In this document: piece after piece, positions 8,052 through 15,934 of the stretch
Layout of the letters: each line of letters opens with the position of its first letter
Position numbering within the stretch: position 1 is the stretch's first letter
The notes under the pieces: generated by a model
The model's input: only the letters and a program-made list of their open reading frames with translations
Databases searched by the model: none
Told to the model about the DNA's origin: nothing
DNA from: Pseudomonas graminis
GTDB taxonomy: Bacteria > Pseudomonadota > Gammaproteobacteria > Pseudomonadales > Pseudomonadaceae
Direction: 5' to 3'
Assembly: GCF_001705435.1 (NCBI RefSeq)
Contig: NZ_MDEN01000069.1
Span: forward strand, 62,001-126,000
Length of the DNA: 64,000 nucleotides
Made by a program: the position numbers and the translations under genes

Positions 8052-10814
8052 ATGACTGATCTGTCGCGTTTGCAAGGATTCGCAAATCACGCCGTCACTG
8101 CGTTGGAAGGCCGTTTCTTCCGTCCGCCATTGCCTGAAGGTTATGTATCGAGACCTCGATTGTGCGAGCGGCTGAGTGCGGGTCTGTCCGGGCGCCTCTT
8201 GTTGGTCAGCGCGCCGGCCGGGTTCGGTAAAAGCTCACTGGCGGTGGAGTTCTGCGAGAGCCTGCCCGATCAGTGGCAGAACCTCTGGCTGGGTCTGAGC
8301 CACCGGGACAGCGACCCGGGCCGTTTTCTCGAACGTCTTCTCTGCGGTCTCCAGCAGTTTTTCCCCCAACTCGGCGCCCAGGCGCTCGGCCTTCTGAAGA
8401 TGCGTCAGCGTCACCAGCCGTTTGCCTTCGAAGAGTGGCTGGACGGTTTGCTGGACGAACTGGCGATGCACCTGATGCTGAGCAAACCGCTGCTGCTGGT
8501 GCTCGACGACTATCACTTGGTGCAGGGCCCCGTGCTGGATCGCTGCCTGCAATTTCTGCTCAATCATCTGCCTGCGGGCATGAACATCATGGTCACCAGC
8601 CGGCAGAGGCCGAACTGGCACCTGGCGCGGCTGCGGCTGTCCCGTCAATTGCTGGAGTTGTCCGAGCAGGACCTGCGTCTGACCGACGACGAGTCGCTTG
8701 CGGTGCTGGATCCGCAGCGCCATGGCTTGAGCGATGAAGCACTGCACGCCTTGCTGCAACGCAGTGAAGGTTGGGTGGCCGGCCTGCGATTCTGGCTGCT
8801 GGCGGCCAACGAAGCGGGGAGTAACGCGCTGACCCAAGGGCTCAACGGCGGGGAAGGGCTGATCCGTGATTACCTGCTCGAAGAGGTCATTGATTGCTTG
8901 CCTGCCGACGTTCAGGCCTTTCTCTATGAAACCGCGTGTCTGGAGCGCTTCAGCGGCGCCCTGTGCAATGCCGCACGTGACAGTCATGACAGCGATGAGA
9001 TGCTTGGGTACCTGCAAGCCCATCAGGTGTTTCTGGTCCCGCTGGACGAGCATGGCCGCTGGTTTCGCTATCACCATTTGTTTTCTGACCTGCTGCGCGC
9101 GCGCGCCGGACCCAGTGTCACACCGCAACAACGGCGCGTGCACCTGAATGCCTGCCGCTGGTTCAGCGACCAGGGGCTGCTCGACGAAGCCATTGAGCAG
9201 GCGTTGCGCGCGGGACATCTGGATGTGGCGGCCAATCTGGTGCAGAACCTGTCCGAAGAACAACTGCTTGCCGAGCAAAACGTCGGCATGCTGCTGCGCT
9301 GGAAAATGGACTTGCCCGACAGCCTGCTGGTCAGCACGCCGCGTTTGATCGTGCTGTACGCCTGGGCCCTGGGCCTGGCGTGTCAGCTGGACGCAGCCGA
9401 GGAACTGGGCAACCACCTCAGTCGATTCCTGCCGGCCCCTTCCGCGACCGCGCAAAATTCAATGCTGGCCCAGTGGCTGGCGCTCAGCGGGATCATCGCC
9501 CGAGGCCGCGGCGACAGTGAAACGGCCCGACGTTATTGCAGCGAAGCGTTGGTCAGTCTGCCGCCCAAGCGGTACGGTCAGCGTTTGCTGTGCCTGTCGA
9601 CGCTGGCGAATCTGGCCATCGCCGATGGAGATTTATGGCGCGCCCGGGCGCTGAACCGTGACGCCCTGGAGTTGGCGCAACGGGTGGCCAATCCGTTGTT
9701 TGAAGCACTGGCGCACTACGACCGGGCCCGCACGTTGCAGGCCCGTGGCGAAACGCTTCGCTCGATGGAGGAGGTGCGCCAGGGCTTAAGACGTTTGAAC
9801 GGCCTGTCTTCACAAAAGTTATACGCGGTGCGCGCGCGACTGACGTTGTACGAAGGTTATCTGCTGGTGCAGTGCCTTCAACCGGAGGCAGGCCGTGAGC
9901 GCTTGAGCGCCGGACTCGCCGAGGCGCGCGCCTGCCGTGACATCAGCGTGCTGATCGGCCACTGCGTGATTGCCGGAATGGAGGGGCGCGAAGGACGCTA
10001 CGCCGAAGCCTTCGCCGAGCTGGCCGAGGCCGAGCGGCTGATGCACATCTGGGACGTACCGCCGGTTTATTACCTGGCAATGATCACCCTCGCGAAATGC
10101 GAGCTGTGGCTGGCCCAGGGCCGTATCGACCTGGCCGACGCCTGGCTGCTGCGACTGGGACAGACCTATGGCGGCAATCAACCTGCCGCCGCCCCCGAAT
10201 GCTCGCCGCAACTGCCTCAACAGATCGAAACGCTGCGGGCGGTTCTTGACCACGTTCAGGGCCGTACCGAAGAGGCGATGGCGCGGCTGCTCAGTCTGGT
10301 TGAGTACGCCCGGCGGATCGGCGCAGGACTGCTCGGACTCAATGCGCTGAGTCAGCGCATCCTGTTGTTGCTCGACACATCACGCGGGCCCGAGGCAGAT
10401 GAGCTGTTTCAACAGAGCCTTCTGCTCGCCTCGGGCGGTGCGGTTCTGCCCTTCCAGCGCCTGATTCGTGGTCATCCCGACTGGCTGCGCGAGCAACTGC
10501 ACAAACGCCCCCCATGCCGGCTGGTCGATTACCTGCTTCAGCAACTGCCTGAAGCTGCTCCCGGTCAGAGGCTGCCTTGCCTGCGCGTCACCCCTGAACC
10601 GCTCGGCTGCAACGGCGGCGACCACCTCAGCGCCCGAGAACTCAGCGTGCTGCAGTTGATCGCGCAAGGCTGTTCCAATCAGGAGATCAGCGAGCGCTTG
10701 TTCATTTCCCTGCACACCGTCAAAACCCACGCCAGCCACATCAACGGCAAGCTGGGCGTCGAGCGACGCACGCAAGCAGTGGCCCGGGCGCAAGAGCTAG
10801 GACTGCTGGGCTGA
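8052..10814 (+). CDS. MalT/AlkS-type LuxR family transcriptional activator
   Basis: This is a 920-residue STAND-type regulator. The ATPase domain has a Walker A loop SAPAGFGKSS at about residue 55 and a Walker B-like LLLVLDDYH near 150. The middle is helical and TPR-like (LLDEAIEQALRAG and further repeats). The C-terminal LuxR helix-turn-helix (LSARELSVLQLIAQG, then HTVKTHASHINGKLG) spans about residues 860-915. Such proteins bind ATP plus a small inducer, oligomerise and activate promoters. Its place beside the ligase/DUF1302/DUF1329 genes, as for AlkS beside alkane genes, makes it their likely activator, with a fatty acid, alcohol or ester-derived inducer. The inducer is inferred. Confidence 0.9.
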   Translation: MTDLSRLQGFANHAVTALEGRFFRPPLPEGYVSRPRLCERLSAGLSGRLLLVSAPAGFGKSSLAVEFCESLPDQWQNLWLGLSHRDSDPGRFLERLLCGLQQFFPQLGAQALGLLKMRQRHQPFAFEEWLDGLLDELAMHLMLSKPLLLVLDDYHLVQGPVLDRCLQFLLNHLPAGMNIMVTSRQRPNWHLARLRLSRQLLELSEQDLRLTDDESLAVLDPQRHGLSDEALHALLQRSEGWVAGLRFWLLAANEAGSNALTQGLNGGEGLIRDYLLEEVIDCLPADVQAFLYETACLERFSGALCNAARDSHDSDEMLGYLQAHQVFLVPLDEHGRWFRYHHLFSDLLRARAGPSVTPQQRRVHLNACRWFSDQGLLDEAIEQALRAGHLDVAANLVQNLSEEQLLAEQNVGMLLRWKMDLPDSLLVSTPRLIVLYAWALGLACQLDAAEELGNHLSRFLPAPSATAQNSMLAQWLALSGIIARGRGDSETARRYCSEALVSLPPKRYGQRLLCLSTLANLAIADGDLWRARALNRDALELAQRVANPLFEALAHYDRARTLQARGETLRSMEEVRQGLRRLNGLSSQKLYAVRARLTLYEGYLLVQCLQPEAGRERLSAGLAEARACRDISVLIGHCVIAGMEGREGRYAEAFAELAEAERLMHIWDVPPVYYLAMITLAKCELWLAQGRIDLADAWLLRLGQTYGGNQPAAAPECSPQLPQQIETLRAVLDHVQGRTEEAMARLLSLVEYARRIGAGLLGLNALSQRILLLLDTSRGPEADELFQQSLLLASGGAVLPFQRLIRGHPDWLREQLHKRPPCRLVDYLLQQLPEAAPGQRLPCLRVTPEPLGCNGGDHLSARELSVLQLIAQGCSNQEISERLFISLHTVKTHASHINGKLGVERRTQAVARAQELGLLG

Positions 10815-10820
10815 GCGATC

Positions 10821-10916
10821 GGCACTTAAATATCCTTTTCTTTCAAATACTACCCATTTTAGGCATTTAATTGCCTTTTATGCGCTCAGGCCCTAAGGTT
10901 TAGGCATTAAATTGCC
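10821..10916 (+). promoter_or_regulatory. Three operator-like sites with 41-bp period before hipA
   Basis: Two near-palindromes, GGCATTTAATTGCC at 10862-10875 and GGCATTAAATTGCC at 10903-10916, differ at two positions. A weaker third copy, GGCACTTAAATATC, lies at 10821-10834. The starts are exactly 41 bp apart each time, close to four helical turns, which would place all three on one DNA face. The block is AT-rich and ends 12 bp before the hipA ATG. This is what an autorepressing HipB-type operator array would look like; binding is inferred. Confidence 0.7.
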
Positions 10917-10928
10917 GAGCGCCCTGTC

Positions 10929-12251
10929 ATGCAGTTGACCCTCCAACTCTACCTGTCGGGACGATGGCACGATGCGATGCGTTTCGACATCGAGAAGCCA
11001 GAGTCAGGGCAGAACAGCCCGTGCAGCTTTGCGTATGAGCAGGCATTTCTAATTGACCACCTCGATGCGCTTGATCGTCCCACCTCGCCATCCGTAAGCG
11101 CTCGAATTCCACTGGGCTGGGATTTGTTCAGAACGGCGGGGCTGCCGGCGTTTTTGCATGACATCGTTCCCGCGGGAGCGGCACGCCGTTTCCTGCTGGC
11201 GCGTCTGGCAGTGCCTGAAGGCGAAAACACCCCGGCCGATCTGGTGCTCTTGCAGCGCTGCACCCCTGCGCCCGTCGGGCATCTGCGCATCAAGGAATCG
11301 TTCGAAGCTTTGCCCAAGGCCAGCAGCATCGGTTTTGACCGGGGTGAGGTCGTTGCTCGGGACAGCCGCTTTTTCGAATACGCGTATGAACAAGGCGCAG
11401 CCGTAGGGGGTGCGACGGGAGCGGGCGGCGAGGCGCCCAAGCTGTTGCTGGCCGAGGACACCGCAGGACTCATGCACCCTGATGCAACGCTCGCCGACAG
11501 CGAAGTCCGTCAACACTGGTTCGTGAAATTCTGTCGCAACAAAGGCAACGAGACGGATCGCACCATTCTCAGAAGCGAGTTCTGCTATTACCAGGCCCTC
11601 CAACGCATCGGTGAATACACCGTTCCCTGTGATGGCATGAGCCTTGAAGAGGCCCGCAAGCCCAGCCTGTGGATGAAACGCTTCGACCGCAGCGTCGATG
11701 AACAGGGCGTGCGCCGGCTGGCTGTCGAATCGGTGTACTCGCTCGCCGACATCACCCGCCCCGGCGCGTACATGACGCACGTGCAAGCCGTCGCCGCGCT
11801 GGCTAACGCCTGGTCGGCGAATGCTCAGCAGGGGGGCATCCCTCAAATGGTTGCCGAGTACGTAAGGCGCGACCTGATCAATCAGATTCTGGGAAACAGC
11901 GACAACCATGGGCGCAACACGTCGATCCTGCGCGATGAACAGCGACTCGCTCTGGCGCCGATTTACGACCTGGCGCCTATGGTCATGGACGACGAAGGCG
12001 TGACGCGCACCACCAAATGGCCTGACCCCATCGAACGCGCCGGCGAAGTGGACTGGCGTGAGGCCTGCCAGGCGTTATCCCCATGGGCCGACCCCGACGA
12101 ATTGTTTGAGGGCCTCAGAACCGATGCCGAACGCCTGCGGGCATTGCCTGATTTGCTGAATGAAATGGGCTTGCCGCAAAAGACCTTGAATCATCCACGG
12201 ATCAGGCTGGGGCAGCTGGATGCAACGCTCAAGGGATGGGGCCTGCGATGA
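10929..12251 (+). CDS. hipA: HipA family serine/threonine-kinase toxin
   Basis: HipA toxins are protein kinases that phosphorylate an aminoacyl-tRNA synthetase (GltX in E. coli) and cause dormancy. The 440-residue protein has the expected landmarks: a glycine-rich ATP loop GGATGAGGEAPK at residues 160-171, the ATP-binding lysine in FVKF (K200), the catalytic loop GNSDNHGRN with D325, and the metal-binding YDLAP with D347. The 22-residue gap between these aspartates fits E. coli HipA (D309/D332). The kinase therefore looks intact. The upstream region carries three operator-like sites. The downstream hipB overlaps by 4 bp, so the order is toxin before antitoxin, opposite to E. coli. The target of this kinase is unknown. 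Confidence 0.88.
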   Translation: MQLTLQLYLSGRWHDAMRFDIEKPESGQNSPCSFAYEQAFLIDHLDALDRPTSPSVSARIPLGWDLFRTAGLPAFLHDIVPAGAARRFLLARLAVPEGENTPADLVLLQRCTPAPVGHLRIKESFEALPKASSIGFDRGEVVARDSRFFEYAYEQGAAVGGATGAGGEAPKLLLAEDTAGLMHPDATLADSEVRQHWFVKFCRNKGNETDRTILRSEFCYYQALQRIGEYTVPCDGMSLEEARKPSLWMKRFDRSVDEQGVRRLAVESVYSLADITRPGAYMTHVQAVAALANAWSANAQQGGIPQMVAEYVRRDLINQILGNSDNHGRNTSILRDEQRLALAPIYDLAPMVMDDEGVTRTTKWPDPIERAGEVDWREACQALSPWADPDELFEGLRTDAERLRALPDLLNEMGLPQKTLNHPRIRLGQLDATLKGWGLR

Positions 12252-12538
12252 ACGACGACATACGCCAGCGCGGCATCATCCTCGACGAACTTCGGGAGCA
12301 GCTTTTGGACGGGACCGTTTCGATGGGCGCTGCCGTCAAACGGCTGCGGACCGAAATCACGGGATTGCGCCAGGAACAGTTCGCGCGCATGTGCAAAATC
12401 TCGTTGCGCACGCTGCGCCAGATCGAGCAGGACGAGGGGAATCCGACGGTGCAGACCCTCAACGCGGTGTTCAGACCCTTCGGCATGCAGGTCGGCATTA
12501 TCCCGTTGCGACCCAGGCCGGCGGCGACCAGCCTTTGA
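12248..12538 (+). CDS. hipB: HipB-like helix-turn-helix antitoxin
   Basis: The start is ATG 12248 in an ATGA overlap with the hipA stop; an earlier in-frame ATG (12236) lies inside hipA and is less likely. The 96-residue protein has an Xre/Cro-type helix-turn-helix (GLRQEQFARMCKISLRTLRQ, then QDEGNPTVQTLNAV), with 40 residues before it and a short basic/proline tail. It should bind the GGCA-N6-TGCC sites upstream of hipA and neutralise HipA. Translational coupling after the toxin gene is unusual for hip modules, because the antitoxin is made second. Confidence 0.8.
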   Translation: MNDDIRQRGIILDELREQLLDGTVSMGAAVKRLRTEITGLRQEQFARMCKISLRTLRQIEQDEGNPTVQTLNAVFRPFGMQVGIIPLRPRPAATSL

Positions 12539-12562
12539 TGCATGATCGGCCCGACGGCACAC

Positions 12563-13762
12563 TCAGGCGGCGGGCTGACCCGCCCACATGCTGACCACGT
12601 CCAGAAGGCCCCAGTCTTCAGCCAGTTCGAACTTGAGGATGCCATCGCTTACCGAGGGGCAGGCGAGGTTGATGACGTGCGGCTCGAAGGGCATGCGGGT
12701 CCGGGTAGACAGAAAAACCTTCACTTTCGGGTGCAGCAGGGACTTTTCATCCTGCTCGACCACCACGCCCAGACGCTCGCTTTTCAAACGAACCAACGCG
12801 CCCACGGGGTAGATACCGACGGTCTTGACGAAGTGCTGGAATACCGTCGCATCGAAGTGGCCTTTCCAGGATGCCATCTCGCGAACCGAATGCGCGGCGT
12901 CCCAGCCTTTCTTGTAGGGCCGGTCCGAAGTCACCGCGTCATAGACGTCACAGATAGCGCCCATTTTCGCCAGCAGACTGATCTCGTCACTTTTCAGCCC
13001 GTGGGGATAACCGCTTCCGTCGATTTTTTCGTGATGATGCAGGCACACGTCCATCACCAGTCGGGTCACCCGCTCGCAGCCCTGGAGGATTTCCAGACCG
13101 GCCTGCGGATGGTGCTTCATGACTTCGTATTCTTCGTAGGTGAGGCGATCAGGCTTATTGAGAATGGCCGAGTCGATCATCATTTTGCCGACGTCATGCA
13201 TCAGCCCGGCGACGCCGGCTTCACGCACCTGATCCTCGTCCAGCTCCATCTGCCGCGCGAGCGCAACCATCAATGCGCACACCGCCACCGAGTGCATGTA
13301 GGTGTACTCATCGGTCGTCTTCAAGCGCGACAGGCTGATGAGTGCGTGGGGGTGGCGCATCACGGACGTGGCAATTTCCTCCACCAACAGATCGACGTCT
13401 TCGGTGTTCATCGCCCGGCCCATGCGGGCATCGCTGAACATGGTCATCACTAGCGCTTTCGCGCGCCCACAAATCAGGCGCGCGCGGGCCAGTTCCATTT
13501 CCAGGCTGCACGGCGCAGTTTCGGATGGGTCGGGACACTCAGGGAAGATCTGTTCGGCTGGCGAGCTGTCGGCAGGGCTTTTGCCAAGATGGGTATCGAT
13601 CCAGACTTCACGGGTCGACGCCTGAATGTGCCGCAACACCGCGTCGTCGCTGAGTTCGCGTTCGACGTGCGCGGTCCAGAACGGATCGTTGATCCGGGGG
13701 CGGCAGAACTCGTGGATGTACATGCCCAGCGTGAGGTCGGAAACGGGGATTTTTCTTAGCAT
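12563..13762 (-). CDS. HD-GYP domain cyclic-di-GMP phosphodiesterase
   Basis: The N-terminal ~130 residues match the DUF3391 region usual in these proteins (LRKIPVSDLTLGMYIHE). The HD-GYP domain has YMHS (H157), the metal pair MHDVGK (H189, D190), KHHPQAG, a histidine run at 242-244, the diagnostic GSGYP at 249-253, and SDRPYKK. The domain degrades c-di-GMP to pGpG/GMP with a bimetal centre. No receiver, PAS or membrane part is seen, so it is a cytosolic enzyme. All catalytic residues are present. It ends convergently 24 bp from hipB and faces a long upstream region shared with the OmpA-type gene. Controls motility or biofilm state by family inference. Confidence 0.92.
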   Translation of the reverse strand: MLRKIPVSDLTLGMYIHEFCRPRINDPFWTAHVERELSDDAVLRHIQASTREVWIDTHLGKSPADSSPAEQIFPECPDPSETAPCSLEMELARARLICGRAKALVMTMFSDARMGRAMNTEDVDLLVEEIATSVMRHPHALISLSRLKTTDEYTYMHSVAVCALMVALARQMELDEDQVREAGVAGLMHDVGKMMIDSAILNKPDRLTYEEYEVMKHHPQAGLEILQGCERVTRLVMDVCLHHHEKIDGSGYPHGLKSDEISLLAKMGAICDVYDAVTSDRPYKKGWDAAHSVREMASWKGHFDATVFQHFVKTVGIYPVGALVRLKSERLGVVVEQDEKSLLHPKVKVFLSTRTRMPFEPHVINLACPSVSDGILKFELAEDWGLLDVVSMWAGQPAA

Positions 13763-14185
13763 AGAGTCAGCTCTTGCGCGGTTATACAGCGCTGCCTTAC
13801 CTGAAAGTGAGAGCGATCTTTGTTGAGTGCTTCATCACTGCGCTTTCCAGTACTTGCGCATTGCCAGTATAGGAAAGCGCTGGAGAAATTAAACCCTGTT
13901 AAATTTTGAGTGCATTAGGGTGGCGCTGCCATAAACGCATCTGCATCAATGATTTATGTAGATTCTGGGCAACCACCAAGGTTCGGATCAGTCAATAAAT
14001 ACGATGAACAGCATGTCAAAAACGCACCTAAATATTTGCTTTTGTGAGTAAAGTAATGCGGCCTTTGGTCGTGCACTGGCGGTTCAGCCCGCGTTAAGGA
14101 ATTTTTGACGGGGTGCATGCTCTAATTGCTCAAATCGTCGGCCTTTATGTTTGGCCGTAGAAAAGCAAAACAGGAGCTCTCCTTG
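13763..14185. other. Divergent intergenic region, HD-GYP / OmpA-like
   Basis: These 423 bases separate the HD-GYP gene (leftward) and the OmpA-type lipoprotein (rightward). They are AT-rich between 13880 and 14060, with several TATAAT-like and TTGACA-like hexamers, so at least one promoter per direction is likely, but I cannot fix which. AGGAGC about 12 bases before 14186 is the ribosome site of the lipoprotein gene. No reading frame with coding character was seen. Confidence 0.4.
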
Positions 14186-14887
14186 ATGTTGACCTTTCGC
14201 CGTTTGATCATTGCTGCCACCGCACTGACCGTGCTTTCCGGATGCGCAACGCAGAACCCATACGACAATCAGGGGCAGGCGCAGAACTCCGGCGGCATGA
14301 GCAAGACCGCCAAGTACGGCGGCCTGGGTGCATTGGCCGGCGCCGTCGCCGGTGCTGCCATCGATCACAACAACCGTGGCAAAGGTGCGCTGATTGGCGC
14401 TGCCGTAGCAGGCGCGGCATCTGCCGGTTACGGCTACTACGCCGACAAGCAGGAAGCTGCACTGCGCGCCAGCATGGCCAACACCGGCGTTGAAGTTCAA
14501 CGTCAGGGCGACAACATCAAGCTGGTGATGCCGGGCAACATCACGTTTGCCACTGATTCGTCGGCCATTGCCAGCAGCTTCTACTCGCCACTGAATAACC
14601 TGGCCGGTTCGCTGAAGCAGTACAACCAGAACATGATTGAGATCGTCGGCTACACCGACAGCACCGGCAGCCGTCAGCACAACATGGACCTGTCGCAGCA
14701 GCGCGCCCAGAGCGTCGCGACCTACCTGACCTCCCAAGGGGTTGATGCGGCTCACCTGTCGGTGCGCGGTGCCGGTCCTGATTCGCCGATCGCCAGCAAC
14801 GCCGACGTCAACGGTCGCGCCCAGAACCGCCGTGTTGAGGTCAACCTCAAGCCGATTCCTGGCCAGCAATACCAACAGCAGCAATAA
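14186..14887 (+). CDS. OmpA family lipoprotein (YiaD-like)
   Basis: The start ATG 14186 follows AGGAGC and gives a lipoprotein signal peptide ending in the lipobox VLSGC, so Cys would be acylated and the protein anchored in the outer membrane. The longer start at 14126 would spoil this signal. A glycine-zipper-like part (GALAGAVAGAAIDHNNRGKG, then AGAASAGYGYYAD) is followed by a C-terminal OmpA/MotB peptidoglycan-binding domain with IVGYTDSTGS, QQRAQSVATYL and NRRVEV. The role is structural, tethering the outer membrane to peptidoglycan. The gene stands alone and ends at a strong terminator. Confidence 0.92.
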   Translation: MLTFRRLIIAATALTVLSGCATQNPYDNQGQAQNSGGMSKTAKYGGLGALAGAVAGAAIDHNNRGKGALIGAAVAGAASAGYGYYADKQEAALRASMANTGVEVQRQGDNIKLVMPGNITFATDSSAIASSFYSPLNNLAGSLKQYNQNMIEIVGYTDSTGSRQHNMDLSQQRAQSVATYLTSQGVDAAHLSVRGAGPDSPIASNADVNGRAQNRRVEVNLKPIPGQQYQQQQ

Positions 14888-14904
14888 ACGCGTGACGTGA
14901 AACC

Positions 14905-14934
14905 AAAAACCCCGGCCAGTGAGCCGGGGTTTTT
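14905..14934 (+). terminator. Intrinsic terminator after the OmpA-like gene
   Basis: AAAAACCCCGGC, loop CAGTGA, GCCGGGGTTTTT. The flanking A and T runs make it usable from both sides, so it may also end the leftward acyltransferase transcript. Confidence 0.9.
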
Positions 14935-14953
14935 GTTTGTGGTTTACAAGCGT

Positions 14954-15853
14954 TCAGCCTGGATACCGCTCATGCATCTGCGCGAGCAACGCGTCCTTGT
15001 CTTCCCATAGCCGATTGATCCACTGCTGAAACTCCAGGCGGTAGGCATCGTCCTGGTCGTAGCTTTTGCCAATGAACTGCGGCGGGATCTGCACTTCTTC
15101 GAAATGCGCGACCACTTCGCGCACGTTGCCGCAGAGCAAGTCCCAATACCCTGGCCGACCGGCCGGGTAATGAATGGTCACGTTGACGATGGATTCCAGC
15201 TGCTCGCCCATGGCGTCCAGCACAAAGGCGATGCCGCCTGCCTTCGGTTTCAACAGATAACGGAATGGCGAGTTCTGCTGTGCGTGCTTGGCTTCGGTGA
15301 AGCGCGTGCCTTCGACGAAGTTGAAAATGCCCACCGGATTGTTGCGAAACTTCGCACAGGTGCGGCGGGTGGTGGCGAGGTCCTTGCCTTTCTTTTCCGG
15401 GTGCTTGGCCAGATAAGCCTTGCTGTAGCGCTTCATGAACGGAAAGCCCAGCGCCCACCAGGCGAGGCCAATCACCGGCACCCAGATCAGCTCCTGCTTG
15501 AGGAAGAACTTGAGCGGGCGGATGCGCCGGTTGAGCACGTACTGCAGCACCATGATGTCAACCCAGCTCTGGTGATTGCTCGTCACCAGGTACGAGTGCT
15601 GATAGTCCAGCCTGTCCAGCCCACTCAGGTGCCAGCGGGTGTGACCGATCACGTCCATCCAGACGTTGTTATTGCTGATCCACGCTTCGTGGATGTGGCT
15701 CATCAGCCAGTCGGTCACCTTTTGCGCGGCCGGGAAGGGCAGGCATAGCTTGAAGATGGCAACGACGAACAGCGGCGTGCAGCAGAGAATTGTGTTGAGC
15801 GCCAACAGCAACGAGGCGATGACGCCGCGCAAAGGGGCGGGCAGGAAATCCAT
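14954..15853 (-). CDS. Acyltransferase, PlsC/YihG family
   Basis: A 299-residue membrane-associated enzyme of the lysophosphatidic-acid acyltransferase superfamily. There are one or two N-terminal hydrophobic segments (GVIASLLLALNTILCCTPLF), the catalytic NHQSWVDI box (NHxxxxD) near residue 92, and the substrate box FVEGTRFT near 180. The length and the YHYPAGRPGYWDL-type segment agree with the YihG branch, thought to acylate lysophospholipid with particular acyl chains. It is monocistronic and followed by a terminator. The precise acyl donor and acceptor are not visible from sequence. Confidence 0.88.
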   Translation of the reverse strand: MDFLPAPLRGVIASLLLALNTILCCTPLFVVAIFKLCLPFPAAQKVTDWLMSHIHEAWISNNNVWMDVIGHTRWHLSGLDRLDYQHSYLVTSNHQSWVDIMVLQYVLNRRIRPLKFFLKQELIWVPVIGLAWWALGFPFMKRYSKAYLAKHPEKKGKDLATTRRTCAKFRNNPVGIFNFVEGTRFTEAKHAQQNSPFRYLLKPKAGGIAFVLDAMGEQLESIVNVTIHYPAGRPGYWDLLCGNVREVVAHFEEVQIPPQFIGKSYDQDDAYRLEFQQWINRLWEDKDALLAQMHERYPG

Positions 15854-15934
15854 GTGAATCGAACTCCGGGGGGCAGTCGGCCGCCGGTGGGTCCCGGCGG
15901 GGTTATTGTGGGCAAGCGATATTGCAGCGCAATG

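Noticed and set aside
12542..13453. 303-codon frame on the plus strand across the HD-GYP gene
   Set aside because: The minus-strand HD-GYP protein has all catalytic motifs; the plus frame has none.
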